DNA from: Echinicola salinicaeni
Lineage (GTDB): Bacteria; Bacteroidota; Bacteroidia; Cytophagales; Cyclobacteriaceae
DNA: 64,000 bases
Direction: 5' to 3'
NCBI RefSeq assembly: GCF_014280965.1
Contig: NZ_JACODZ010000004.1
Location: 124,001-188,000 of the forward strand
The translations under genes were made by a program, and so were the position numbers. Shown one piece after another: positions 51,005 through 60,177 of the stretch. The notes under the pieces are model-generated. The model had not been told where the DNA came from. It saw only the letters and a list, made by a program, of their open reading frames with translations, and searched no databases. The stretch's first letter is position 1, and each line of letters starts with the position of its first letter.

Positions 51005-52024
51005 TTAGTCAAGCTTCCCGATTTTGTAAGGAGTTTTTTGGAAACTATAAATCAAATAAAACAATGTTGGTAAAATGAAAATGCTTCCGACGAGTAATGC
51101 AATGCCCAGACTATTTAATGTAGCAGGCCCTGCAGCAGCATTTTCAAGGGTAAGTGTGGAATTTTTCATCCGAATGAAATCAGGATACTGACTACTAAAA
51201 AGGGTAAATAGTATCATGGTAACCTGAAAGCCTGTTAAAACTCTTAGGCTGTTTACCTTACCTTTTTTGAGTTGAATCCAAGAGAAGGGCAATGAAAGCG
51301 AGGCCGCAATCAAGGCCATTAAGCCCAATGGATGTTGTAATAATTGTCGAGCAAGTGAAAGGCCTTCCAATTCTCCAGCAAGAAAAACTAAACCTCCCAT
51401 GATTACGGTGAGGATATTCATCCTCAGGGCTTTTTTTCTGAAGATTTCCCTATCCTCGTCTGTGTCAGCTTCTCCAATTAAATAAATGGCAGCTAGCAAT
51501 CCACATATTACTACTGTAAAAATACCCACTGAAATGGGAAATATGCCTAGCCATGGATCAATATATGCGGAAACGAAGTCGGTGGCATTTGGGTCGATTC
51601 TTCCTGATATCACCGAACCTGCTAAAATTCCAAGAAACAAGGGTGTCATAAAGGAAGAATATACGAATATCACATTGTAAATTTTTTGAAAATGATCTTT
51701 AACAGCATCATAATGCCTGAAAATAAAGGCTGTTCCTCTAGCGATGATACCTATTAACAATAATGAAAGCGGGATATGAAGGTATACTGAAACAGTGGTA
51801 TAAATCTCTGGAAATCCCACAAAGAGAATGACTATGGCAATGATTAACCACATATGGTTGGCCTCCCAAATAGGGCCGATAGCTTGGTATGTCAATAGCC
51901 TGGTCTGTTCTTTTTTTGAATCTTTGGTAAATAGCTCAATAATCCCTGCTCCAAAATCAGCTCCACCAAACAGCAGGTAAAAAAGAATGGAGATATATAA
52001 AAAAGCAATGACTACGTATAGCAT
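51005..52024 (-). CDS. cydB: Cytochrome bd ubiquinol oxidase subunit II
   Basis: 339 residues with about eight to nine membrane helices. The opening (YLLFGGADFGAGIIELFT) and the QAIGPIWEANHMWLIIAIVILFVGFP block are the CydB signature. With CydA it forms the high-affinity quinol oxidase of the inner membrane, used at low oxygen and resistant to sulfide and nitric oxide. It starts four bases after the cydA stop. The quinol substrate in this organism is menaquinol, whose genes lie next door. Confidence 0.94.
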   Translation of the reverse strand: MLYVVIAFLYISILFYLLFGGADFGAGIIELFTKDSKKEQTRLLTYQAIGPIWEANHMWLIIAIVILFVGFPEIYTTVSVYLHIPLSLLLIGIIARGTAFIFRHYDAVKDHFQKIYNVIFVYSSFMTPLFLGILAGSVISGRIDPNATDFVSAYIDPWLGIFPISVGIFTVVICGLLAAIYLIGEADTDEDREIFRKKALRMNILTVIMGGLVFLAGELEGLSLARQLLQHPLGLMALIAASLSLPFSWIQLKKGKVNSLRVLTGFQVTMILFTLFSSQYPDFIRMKNSTLTLENAAAGPATLNSLGIALLVGSIFILPTLFYLIYSFQKTPYKIGKLD

Positions 52025-52028
52025 GTTT

Positions 52029-53354
52029 TTACTGGTTAAGAGGAAGTGAAAGGTCTTGGTCTTTTTCTAGGTTGTTAATTTGCCTGATAAGTAATAATGA
52101 GACAATAACAGCCAGTGATAAATAAATTACTGTATACAATATAAAGGAATAAACTATTCCTGGCATGGGTGTTACAGCTTCATTGGTTCTCATAATCCCA
52201 TAAAGTATCCAAGGCTGTCTGCCCAATTCCGTGACAAACCAGCCTGCTTCCACAGCAATAAAGCCTAATGGAGTCATCATGGCTAAAAGTCCAAGATATT
52301 TTTTTGAATAGATATAGCTTTTCTTTTTCCAGTTTCCGAATAGCCAACTTATTCCTACGATCATCAAAATGGTTCCACAGGCCACCATAATTTGGAATGC
52401 AAAATGAGTTATCAGTACAGGAGGATGTTCATCTTGCGGAATTTGGTCCAATCCAGTTACTTCAGCATTGAAGTCGCCGTGGGCCAAGAAGCTTAAAGCA
52501 CCAGGGATTTTAATGGCATAATTGACAGTTTTCTTTTCTTCATCAGGAATTCCACCTATAATCAAAGATGCCTTTTTTTCTGTATGGAAGTGGGCTTCCA
52601 TGGCTGCTAATTTTGCAGGTTGTCGCTCAGCAACGTCTTTTGCAGAGAGATCGCCACTCAGCGGTTGTAGGATGGCAGCCACAGCTCCTATGGTCAAGGC
52701 GATTCTAAGTGCGCTTTTATGGATTTCTTTGTTTTTGCCTTTGATCAACATGAATGCATGGATTCCTCCGACAGCGAAACATGTGGCTACAAAAGCTGCC
52801 AAGACCATATGTAGTGCTTGTGTAAACCAAGCATCATTGAACATGGCCGTGATAGGGTCTATATTAATATACTCACCGTTTACAAAATCAAAACCTGCTG
52901 GGGAATTCATCCATGCATTGGCAGCGACAACCAAGATGCCGGATGCCAATCCACTGAGTCCAACCACTACTCCGGTAAACCAGTGAAACCAGGGATTAAA
53001 CTTTTCCCAACCATAAAGAAAAAATCCCAAAGCAATAGCTTCAATAAAAAATGCTGTTCCTTCCAAAGAAAATGGCATACCAAATATTGGGCCTGCATGT
53101 TTCATGAATTCCGGCCATAATAAGCCTAGCTCGAAGGAAAGCATTGTGCCTGATACTGCTCCCGTAACAAAGAAAATAGCAACACCTTTGCTCCAGGCCT
53201 TGGCGAGGATTTTATATTTGTCTTTTCCAGTTTTTAGGTATTTGTAATGAGAAATGGCCATTAAGAATGGCATGATCATTCCAATACAGGCAAAAATAAT
53301 GTGGAAACCCAAGGAAAGGGCCATTTGTGATCTTGCAGCTAATAAGTCATCCAT
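52029..53354 (-). CDS. cydA: Cytochrome bd ubiquinol oxidase subunit I
   Basis: 441 residues, about nine membrane helices. H18 (LGFHIIF) is the haem b595-type ligand, and further haem regions are QALHMVLAAFVATCF and the block around WFVTELGRQPWILYGIMRT with the family GRQPW. The quinol loop is of the short type, as in CioA-like oxidases. It binds the haems and oxidises quinol. First gene of the cydAB pair; the menE gene lies 110 bases upstream on the same strand. No CRP-like site was seen before it. Confidence 0.95.
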   Translation of the reverse strand: MDDLLAARSQMALSLGFHIIFACIGMIMPFLMAISHYKYLKTGKDKYKILAKAWSKGVAIFFVTGAVSGTMLSFELGLLWPEFMKHAGPIFGMPFSLEGTAFFIEAIALGFFLYGWEKFNPWFHWFTGVVVGLSGLASGILVVAANAWMNSPAGFDFVNGEYINIDPITAMFNDAWFTQALHMVLAAFVATCFAVGGIHAFMLIKGKNKEIHKSALRIALTIGAVAAILQPLSGDLSAKDVAERQPAKLAAMEAHFHTEKKASLIIGGIPDEEKKTVNYAIKIPGALSFLAHGDFNAEVTGLDQIPQDEHPPVLITHFAFQIMVACGTILMIVGISWLFGNWKKKSYIYSKKYLGLLAMMTPLGFIAVEAGWFVTELGRQPWILYGIMRTNEAVTPMPGIVYSFILYTVIYLSLAVIVSLLLIRQINNLEKDQDLSLPLNQ

Positions 53355-53464
53355 ATATGGAAATTGATAAAGAATGAATCCTGCTTGAATTTACGGTTTT
53401 TTGCTCTTTGGGTTGGTTTTAGATTTAGAATTATTTAAAGATGATTTGGTATAAAATAAGGTGT

Positions 53465-54559
53465 TCAGAGCAATTGTTGATTTTTTAGAACCAGTTCTAA
53501 GGATTGGATCCGATTGATTTTGCCAGAAGTGGTTTCTATAAAATTATCTACAAAATGGATTTTTTTTGGATTTTCAAATCTTCCTACTGTGTCTTTTACT
53601 TTTTTGGATAATTCTAAAATTAAATCTGAACTTGGCTTCTCTGATTCAATCAAAAGAACGACTTGTTCTCCCCATTTAGAATGTGGGGTCCCAGCGATAA
53701 AATACCGGGAATTGGGAAGTATTTTGCTCATTATAGAGGAAAGTTTCTTTTCGATTTCTTCGGGTTGAAGTTTGACTCCACCTGAGTTAATAGTGAAATC
53801 TGCCCTACCTTTCCAGATAAATTGCTGCTCATTAAGAATTTCAACAAGGTCGTTGGTGTGCAGTTCTTTTAGGGCCATGGGTGCAGCTATGATAAGTCTT
53901 CCTTCCTGATCCTGATCGATTTTAACTCCGGGAAGAGTATTATAAATTAATTTGGTGTCTTGAACTATAGGTGCCAAAGCGATGTGAGAAACAGTTTCTG
54001 TCATTCCATAGGTTTGATAGGCATTGATTTTCAAACGGCTCAGTTTATCTATAAGTCCTGCTGAAATGGGAGCACCACCGATAATTAAATAATTTATATC
54101 CAGGAGTCTTTGGGTAGTCTTGGAATCCCGGAGGGAGTTTTCCACTTGTGAAGGAACCATAGCTACAAAACCAAAGGGGGGATGCTCCAAGAAATCTTTA
54201 AGAGGAGAGCCACTTGGCTCAGTTAGATTTAGGTTACAGTTCCATTGCATTGCCCTGACGAGCATCATTTTACCAGCAATCATAGTGGTGTTCAAACAAC
54301 AAAGTAAATATTGGTCATTAGTTATATTGAAAAAGTGTCCAGTAGCATTTGCGCTGGCTTCCATTTGGCGCCTACTGACCATTACTTTTTTTGGTTTTCC
54401 GGTTGATCCAGAAGTTTGAAGTTCAAAGTTTTCTTTGCCATTGAGCCATTCACTGCAAAATACCAAAGATTGGTGATAATATTCGGTGAGATCAGGCCAT
54501 TGACCAAGTTTAATTTGGTCAAATGAGATTTTATGGTTTTGGATAATAATATGACTCAT
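53465..54559 (-). CDS. menE: O-succinylbenzoate-CoA ligase (AMP-binding)
   Basis: 364 residues, shorter than most acyl-CoA ligases, as usual for Bacteroidota MenE. The AMP-binding P-loop is ELQTSGSTGKPKKVMVSR near residue 50, YQTYGMTETVSHIA near 190 is the adenylate motif, and the C-terminal domain ends in ETTSGKINRIQ with the catalytic Lys. It activates o-succinylbenzoate with CoA for MenB. The other menaquinone genes in the window (menB, menD, menF, menI) follow to the right, while menA and menC are not here. Confidence 0.88.
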   Translation of the reverse strand: MSHIIIQNHKISFDQIKLGQWPDLTEYYHQSLVFCSEWLNGKENFELQTSGSTGKPKKVMVSRRQMEASANATGHFFNITNDQYLLCCLNTTMIAGKMMLVRAMQWNCNLNLTEPSGSPLKDFLEHPPFGFVAMVPSQVENSLRDSKTTQRLLDINYLIIGGAPISAGLIDKLSRLKINAYQTYGMTETVSHIALAPIVQDTKLIYNTLPGVKIDQDQEGRLIIAAPMALKELHTNDLVEILNEQQFIWKGRADFTINSGGVKLQPEEIEKKLSSIMSKILPNSRYFIAGTPHSKWGEQVVLLIESEKPSSDLILELSKKVKDTVGRFENPKKIHFVDNFIETTSGKINRIQSLELVLKNQQLL

Positions 54560-54720
54560 TTTAATAAGTTATTATTGGACAAATTACATTATTTTAAAAG
54601 GCTTTGAAATGAAATTATAGGTAAAAATCTTTTTAGATATCATTCATTAAATGATAATGAAGCGCAATTAATAATTTTGAGCCTATTATCTTGCGATAAA
54701 ATTACCTTTTAACCTAATCA

Positions 54721-55563
54721 ATGAGCAAAATGGAATGGAAAGTAGTTAAAGAATTTGAAGATATAACCTATAAGAAATGCGGTGGAGTCGCAAGGATTGC
54801 CTTTAACCGTCCAGAAGTAAGAAATGCTTTTAGGCCACAAACCACCAGTGAGCTTTTTGAGGCTTTTTTAGATGCTAGAGAAGATACTTCCATTGGGGTG
54901 GTTTTGCTTTCTGCTGAAGGCCCTTCACCTAAGGATGGCGTTTACTCTTTTTGTAGTGGAGGTGATCAGAAAGCAAGAGGGGAACAGGGCTATGTAGGTG
55001 ATGATGGTATGCATCGCTTGAATATTTTGGAGGTGCAGCGATTAATCCGTTTTATGCCTAAAGTGGTGATCGCAGTAGTGCCAGGTTGGGCAGTTGGCGG
55101 TGGACATAGTCTGCATGTGATTTGTGACCTGACCTTGGCCAGTAAAGAACATGCGATTTTTAAACAAACAGATGCCGATGTTACTAGCTTTGATGGTGGT
55201 TATGGATCTGCCTATTTAGCTAAAATGGTAGGACAAAAACGGGCAAGGGAAATATTCTTTCTAGGAAGAAATTACTCCGCTCAGGATGCCTATGAGATGG
55301 GGATGGTCAATGCGGTGATTCCACATGGTGAGCTTGAGGATACGGCGTTTCAGTGGGCGCAAGAAATATTAGAAAAGTCTCCTACATCTATAAAAATGCT
55401 GAAATTTGCCTTTAATCTTACCGATGATGGAATGGTAGGACAGCAAGTTTTTGCTGGTGAGGCGACCAGGCTGACCTATATGACTGAGGAAGCCAAAGAA
55501 GGCAGGAATGCTTTCCTTGAAAAGAGGAAGCCAAACTTCAAGGATGTAAAATGGATACCTTAA
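54721..55563 (+). CDS. menB: 1,4-dihydroxy-2-naphthoyl-CoA synthase
   Basis: 280 residues, crotonase fold. It cyclises o-succinylbenzoyl-CoA to DHNA-CoA. The start (WKVVKEFEDITYKKCGGVARIAFN RPE in sequence) is that of MenB, and FCSGGDQKARG, VPGWAVGGGHSLHVICDLTLAS and QTDADVTSFDGGYGSAYLA hold the oxyanion hole and active-site Asp. It is alone on the plus strand between menE and menD. The near -7 box TATCTTG at about 54687 is weak. A shared terminator separates it from menD. Confidence 0.96.
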   Translation: MSKMEWKVVKEFEDITYKKCGGVARIAFNRPEVRNAFRPQTTSELFEAFLDAREDTSIGVVLLSAEGPSPKDGVYSFCSGGDQKARGEQGYVGDDGMHRLNILEVQRLIRFMPKVVIAVVPGWAVGGGHSLHVICDLTLASKEHAIFKQTDADVTSFDGGYGSAYLAKMVGQKRAREIFFLGRNYSAQDAYEMGMVNAVIPHGELEDTAFQWAQEILEKSPTSIKMLKFAFNLTDDGMVGQQVFAGEATRLTYMTEEAKEGRNAFLEKRKPNFKDVKWIP

Positions 55564-55577
55564 TGTGAATATTGAAC

Positions 55578-55615
55578 AAGCCAACACAAAGAATAAAATG
55601 TGTTGGCTTATTTTA
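55578..55615. terminator. Bidirectional terminator between menB and menD
   Basis: AAGCCAACACA (55578-55588) and TGTGTTGGCTT (55599-55609) form a perfect 11-bp stem with a 10-base loop, then ATTTTATT. It lies 14 bases after menB and overlaps the end of the convergent menD. Confidence 0.8.
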
Positions 55616-57292
55616 TTGCAAGTCTTCTTTGAGTATATGTTTGAAATTTTTTAGGATTTGTGCATTCTTAACACTGTCAGATTGGATCTCTAGAATTTTT
55701 GGTCGGATAGATGGATGATAAAATTCTTCCAGTGCTTTCTCTAAGGTCACTTCATCTTTTGCAGTGTAATATTTGAAATTGAAATCTTTGGCCAGGTTTT
55801 CTGCTTGAAGTGCTTGTTTGGTTTCAAAGAATTCTTCAAGTTCTGCTTGTTTGCTAGGTCCGTCAATTAACCGAAATATTCCCCCAGATTGGTTATTTAA
55901 AAGTATAATTCTAAGGTTATTGAAGGCGTAATTATGCCAAAAGGCATTTCGGTCATAAAAGAAAGCCAAATCTCCAGTAACCAAGGACACAAAGTCTTTT
56001 GTTGTAAAGGTACATCCGACTGCTGTACTGTTAGAGCCATCGATTCCACTGGTTCCTCGATTGCAAATAATTTCTTGCTCTCTTGGGCCTAAGAAATTGA
56101 CGTAGCGAACAGACATGCTGTTAGCCAGGTGCAGTTTGGAGTTTTTTGGGATGTGTTTCAGTATTTTGTAAATGGCTTTGAACTCTCCGAAATCGATGTT
56201 TTCAAGTGCGTCCGCCATTTTAGAATCAATCGCATTATTAGCCTCATGCCAAGCTTGGTAAAATGCTTGATTGGCATGATCAAGGTGTTTATTCAAGAAA
56301 TTCAAAAACTGGTTTATATCACAATAAATATATTTAGATAAGCCCTGATAGGTGTCAGGCACTTCGCCGTTAGGCTGAATGTGCCAATGGTCTGCATTTG
56401 ATTCTCGTAAAAATAATTTAAGTGACTTTGAAATAATCGATTTACCAAAGCTAATGATCAGGTCAGGTTTCAGAGATTTCTTGTCAGTAAAAGATATAAA
56501 CTGATCATGGAAATTTATGGTTTGCTCTGATTGGAGGTTACTGATTGTATCGGTAACGATTATGGCCTTTTTTGATTTGGAAATATCATCTAGAAGGATC
56601 TGAAGCTCCTTATTAGGGCTTTGTTGCCCTGGAACTATCATGATTTTGTTATATGAACCAAGTTGGCTTTTAAGTTTGATCAGGGCTTCTTCTGATAGGA
56701 TGTTTTCATTGTCTACCTGTTCAACCAAACGAACATCTGAACTATAATCAAATTTTTCGTTTTCAGCTGGGTAAAACGGTTCTCTAAGGGGTATGTTTAT
56801 ATGGACAGGGCCTGCAGGGAAACTTTGTGAAATATTGATGGCTTCATTACTGATTCGATTTGCATGCCAGGCTTTGTCCTGATGCGAGAACTCATCTGGG
56901 AAGCTATAGTCTTTTTTGATATGCCTTCCATAAATTTTCTCCTGTCTAATAGTTTGTCCGTCCCATTGATCGATCCACTCCGCTGGTCTGTCAGCGGTTA
57001 TGATAATTAAAGGGATTTGCTGAAAAAACGCCTCAGCGACTGCTGGAGCATAGTTTAGCGCTGCGGTACCACTTGTGCAGACCAGGACTACAGGTTTTTT
57101 TAGCTGTTGTGCCATTCCCAAGGCAATGAATGCTGCAGACCGCTCATCTGAAATGGTTCTACAGTGAAGGTCTGGATGTCTGGCAAAAGCTAATGTGATT
57201 GGGGCACAGCGAGAACCAGGTGAAAGAATAATGTTTTTGATGCCTTTTTTGGCACAAATATTCGCAAGATCGATAAGTGGTTGAATGATCAA
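55613..57292 (-). CDS. menD: SEPHCHC synthase (menaquinone step 2)
   Basis: 559 residues, a thiamine-diphosphate enzyme that joins 2-oxoglutarate and isochorismate. KNIILSPGSRCAPITLAFARHP at the start, CTSGTAALNYAPAVAEA near 75, and the thiamine-binding block SLVTGDLAFFYDRNAFW near 425 are the MenD hallmarks. The start is a TTG at 57292, nine bases past the menF stop and in the same frame (TAA GCA GCT ACT TTG), with no ATG available before the conserved core, so coupling to menF is likely. Confidence 0.96.
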   Translation of the reverse strand: MIIQPLIDLANICAKKGIKNIILSPGSRCAPITLAFARHPDLHCRTISDERSAAFIALGMAQQLKKPVVLVCTSGTAALNYAPAVAEAFFQQIPLIIITADRPAEWIDQWDGQTIRQEKIYGRHIKKDYSFPDEFSHQDKAWHANRISNEAINISQSFPAGPVHINIPLREPFYPAENEKFDYSSDVRLVEQVDNENILSEEALIKLKSQLGSYNKIMIVPGQQSPNKELQILLDDISKSKKAIIVTDTISNLQSEQTINFHDQFISFTDKKSLKPDLIISFGKSIISKSLKLFLRESNADHWHIQPNGEVPDTYQGLSKYIYCDINQFLNFLNKHLDHANQAFYQAWHEANNAIDSKMADALENIDFGEFKAIYKILKHIPKNSKLHLANSMSVRYVNFLGPREQEIICNRGTSGIDGSNSTAVGCTFTTKDFVSLVTGDLAFFYDRNAFWHNYAFNNLRIILLNNQSGGIFRLIDGPSKQAELEEFFETKQALQAENLAKDFNFKYYTAKDEVTLEKALEEFYHPSIRPKILEIQSDSVKNAQILKNFKHILKEDLQ

Positions 57293-57301
57293 AGTAGCTG
57301 C

Positions 57302-58507
57302 TTATTGAATGAATTTACCAATGATTTCGCATTTTAGGGAGGTCTCCTCCCATTCCTTTTCTGGATTGGAGTCTTCGGTTACTCCTGCACCGGCATATAG
57401 GATTACCTCGCCATTTAAAATTTGAGCCGTGCGAAGATTGACATAGATGGAAGTTTGGTTTTCTATGTTGACGGGGCCTATAAAACCCGAAAAGAATGAT
57501 CTGTCAAATCTTTCATGTTTTTGAATAAAGTCCATTGCTTTATCCTTGGGGGTTCCACAGACGGCTGAGGTAGGATGTAGTAGTTTGAGCATGACTGCCC
57601 CGAGTTGGGGGAAGTTAGTGGCTTCCATGTCTACTCTGAAATCAGATCTTAGATGAAGTAAATTACCCGCCAAAACCGTTTTTGGTCCGTTTTCTTCATA
57701 TTCTCTCAGTCTGATCTTTTTAAAGTTGTTGACAATATACCTGCTCACCAAAGCTTGCTCTTCAATTTCTTTTTGAGTCCATGCGGCATTTTTTATTGGA
57801 TTATCTCCCTGGGCCTTTTGAGTCCCGGCCAGTGCCATGGTATAGAAATGTTTTCCCTCTGTTTTGATCAAAATTTCAGGGGTAGCTCCAAGCCAAGTCC
57901 CTATATCAGGGATATGGAAGAAGTTGACAAAGGTATTTGGATAAGCTTTGCAAAGGTCTAAAAATGTCTTGACCAAATCAAAATCCGCCTTAGGTTTTAC
58001 CTTTTTAACTCTAGAAGGGACTACTTTTGCGATCTCTCCTGCATTAATGGCAGATATACCAGATTCCACAAAATTAATGAAGGTTTCCTTTGACGAAGAA
58101 ACTATGTCATATTCGGATTTATGGGGATGGTTTTGTCTCCAGAAATTTTTGATAAAATCTTTTATTTCTGTTGGCTGAGTCTTTTTGGAATGAAATGTCT
58201 CATCAAGGTCTTCGGTTGATATAGGTAAATCTAGATCAAACTTTATATAATCTGAAGCTTGTAGAAAATAGGCTTTGTTGTCATTTTGGGGAGAAAAAGT
58301 GTGGGCTATAAAACCTGCCGGAAGTTGGTCCAGGTCTAAATCCACTTTTTTTACTTTTTCAGTTTTGTCTACAATAAGCTGTACGGCAGAACTCTTGGGT
58401 GATTTCCAAATGGCAATTTGATGACCTCCTTTCAGCGCATCATAAAGCCTCAATGCGATGAGTTCCTCTTGGGAAATGGTCTTTGGTTGGGCGGTTGATA
58501 TATCCAT
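57302..58507 (-). CDS. menF: Isochorismate synthase
   Basis: 401 residues of the chorismate-binding fold. It converts chorismate to isochorismate, the first menaquinone step. AGEIAKVVPSRVKK, FHIPDIGTWLGATPEIL, MALAGTQKAQG, HPTSAVCGTPKDKAM and ERFDRSFFSGFIGP are the MenF/EntC-type motifs. Position directly before menD settles menaquinone rather than siderophore use. It starts two bases after the hotdog thioesterase stop. Confidence 0.94.
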   Translation of the reverse strand: MDISTAQPKTISQEELIALRLYDALKGGHQIAIWKSPKSSAVQLIVDKTEKVKKVDLDLDQLPAGFIAHTFSPQNDNKAYFLQASDYIKFDLDLPISTEDLDETFHSKKTQPTEIKDFIKNFWRQNHPHKSEYDIVSSSKETFINFVESGISAINAGEIAKVVPSRVKKVKPKADFDLVKTFLDLCKAYPNTFVNFFHIPDIGTWLGATPEILIKTEGKHFYTMALAGTQKAQGDNPIKNAAWTQKEIEEQALVSRYIVNNFKKIRLREYEENGPKTVLAGNLLHLRSDFRVDMEATNFPQLGAVMLKLLHPTSAVCGTPKDKAMDFIQKHERFDRSFFSGFIGPVNIENQTSIYVNLRTAQILNGEVILYAGAGVTEDSNPEKEWEETSLKCEIIGKFIQ

Positions 58508-58509
58508 TG

Positions 58510-58932
58510 TTATTTTTTATCCAGGACTGCTATGGTGATCCTGCTAATACAAACTAAAGTATTTGAATCAGTATAGATCTTAATTTCCCAAACATGTGTC
58601 TTTTTACCAATATGAAGTGGTTGGGCGATCCCTCTGACTCTTCCATCTTTAACGGGTTTGAGGTGATTTGCGTTTATTTCCAGTCCCACACAATATTGCG
58701 TGTCGGTGTCGATACAGCACATTGCGGCGACACTTCCTAGCGTTTCAGCCAGAACCACACTGGCTCCCCCATGTAACAATCCAAAGGGTTGTTTTGTTTT
58801 ATGGTCTACAGGCATGCTAGCCTCGATAAAATCTTCGCCTATTTTTGTGAATTGAATATCTAAGTGTCCGGGCATGCTGTCCTGACCCAAGTTATTCAAA
58901 AAATCGACATCGAGGTTTTGATTAAATATCAT
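58510..58932 (-). CDS. menI: Hotdog-fold thioesterase, probable DHNA-CoA hydrolase
   Basis: 140 residues from the ATG at 58932. The PaaI/YdiI-type signature QPFGLLHGGASVVLAETLGS contains the catalytic Glu and the oxyanion Gly pair, and the protein ends in the expected beta-sheet. The operon position (first gene before menF and menD) suggests hydrolysis of the DHNA-CoA made by MenB; other acyl-CoA substrates are possible. A perfect -7 box lies at 58979-58972. An upstream in-frame start at 58974 would place translation inside that box and is rejected. Confidence 0.8.
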   Translation of the reverse strand: MIFNQNLDVDFLNNLGQDSMPGHLDIQFTKIGEDFIEASMPVDHKTKQPFGLLHGGASVVLAETLGSVAAMCCIDTDTQYCVGLEINANHLKPVKDGRVRGIAQPLHIGKKTHVWEIKIYTDSNTLVCISRITIAVLDKK

Positions 58933-58971
58933 GTGTTTTAGAATAAAAACGTTTTCTTTGAAAATTGTTAA

Positions 58972-58979
58972 CAAAAATA
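58972..58979 (-). promoter_or_regulatory. -7 box of the menI-menF-menD operon
   Basis: On the minus strand TATTTTTG is a perfect TAnnTTTG. The predicted start near 58968 leaves a 36-base leader. The box lies eight bases before the divergent histidine phosphatase start. Confidence 0.5.
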
Positions 58980-58986
58980 CGGAATC

Positions 58987-59616
58987 TTGAGTACTAAAAA
59001 AATCTACCTAGTCCGTCATGGACAGACGGATTACAATTTAAAAGGAGTGGTGCAGGGCAGTGGGATAGATGCCCCGATAAATGAAATGGGACAACAGCAA
59101 GCTGAGGCCTTTTATGATGCCCATAAACATATCAAATTTGATAGAATTTATTATACAGGCCTTCAAAGAACAAAGCAGTCTATTGCTCAATTTTTAGAAA
59201 ATGGAACACCCTATGAGTCAGTTGTAGAGTTCAATGAAATCAGCTGGGGGAAATATGAGGGAGTGCCTATGAGCAAAGAGGAGCATAGTTATTATCAAAG
59301 TATGCTTCAGAAATGGTCTGACGGAAATTTGGATTATAGCATTGAAGGAGGTGAGTCTCCAAATCAAGTGTACGAGCGTTTAAAGAAAGGGCTCGATTAT
59401 GTTATGGAGCAAGATGGTGAGACCATTTTGATCTGTATGCACGGTCGTGCCATGAGGGTAATGCTAAGCTTGATGTTGGAGTACGACCTGAGATTTATGG
59501 ATGTGTTTGAACACCATAATTTAGGGTGTTATGAATTAACACATTTAGAGAACGGTCGTTTCAGAATGGATCGCTACAATAATGTAAAGCATTTAAAACT
59601 TAAAGGACTGATTTGA
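58987..59616 (+). CDS. Histidine phosphatase family protein
   Basis: 209 residues. The phosphohistidine motif LVRHGQTDYN is at residues 8-17, the second His lies in ICMHGRAMR near 151 and the acid in FNEISWGKYEG near 80, so the catalytic set is complete. Members act on phosphosugars, nucleotides or proteins (GpmB, CobC or SixA-like); the substrate here is not evident. The only start before the motif is the TTG at 58987, leaving seven residues. Its end overlaps the convergent small exported gene by 17 bases. Confidence 0.9.
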   Translation: MSTKKIYLVRHGQTDYNLKGVVQGSGIDAPINEMGQQQAEAFYDAHKHIKFDRIYYTGLQRTKQSIAQFLENGTPYESVVEFNEISWGKYEGVPMSKEEHSYYQSMLQKWSDGNLDYSIEGGESPNQVYERLKKGLDYVMEQDGETILICMHGRAMRVMLSLMLEYDLRFMDVFEHHNLGCYELTHLENGRFRMDRYNNVKHLKLKGLI

Positions 59617-60010
59617 TTGCTTTCACCTGCTTTTTATCTAATGAAGCATAGAAGCTATTTAGCAAGTCTTTATAGCTTTCTTTAGATTCGCTTAAGTCAA
59701 TAATCCTAAAAGCTACTTCCTGTAATGGTTTTTCGGTGGTTTTGTTGATTTGAACCATGGTTTGTCCAAATTGGCATTTGTCAAAATCACAATCAGGAAC
59801 CTTGATGAATAGAACAGCATCAGAATTGCCGTTATAGGTTTTGGTGTCAAATTTTTCAAAGAAATTTAATTCAATGAATTCAGGGCTTGATTTAAGTTCT
59901 TTTAATTCCTTTTTACTGAAAATAACAACGAAAGTTTTTTCTTCTGATGCTTTACAGAAAACGGCAGAAGTAATGAGGGTGAATAGGGTAATTAATAATA
60001 AATGCTTCAT
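59600..60010 (-). CDS. Small exported protein of unknown function
   Basis: 136 residues. A signal peptide (KHLLLITLFTLITSAVFCKA) is followed by a soluble alpha/beta-like part with one Cys pair (DCDFDKCQF near residues 74-82). I do not recognise the family. The gene is short, alone and in opposite orientation to its neighbours. Its stop lies inside the end of the histidine phosphatase gene. Confidence 0.7.
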   Translation of the reverse strand: MKHLLLITLFTLITSAVFCKASEEKTFVVIFSKKELKELKSSPEFIELNFFEKFDTKTYNGNSDAVLFIKVPDCDFDKCQFGQTMVQINKTTEKPLQEVAFRIIDLSESKESYKDLLNSFYASLDKKQVKAIKSVL

Positions 60011-60145
60011 GTAGAAATATATAAAATTAATTACGACTAATCAAGTGCTCGACCTTCAATTGTGTAATAAAAGTTTCTGGAACACTTAAAATAAGAACTC
60101 CTAAATTATTAGGATTTGTCAGAGAAGTTGTTCTAAGCAGAAAAG

Positions 60146-60176
60146 AAAAAGGCTGTCAAAACTGACAGCCTTTTTT
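60146..60176 (-). terminator. Terminator of the zinc-ribbon gene
   Basis: A perfect 13-bp stem (A-run and GGCTGTCA at 60146-60158, TGACAGCC and T-run at 60163-60175, 4-base loop). On the minus strand the A-rich left flank supplies the T run. It starts two bases past the stop at 60178. Confidence 0.9.
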
Positions 60177-60177
60177 G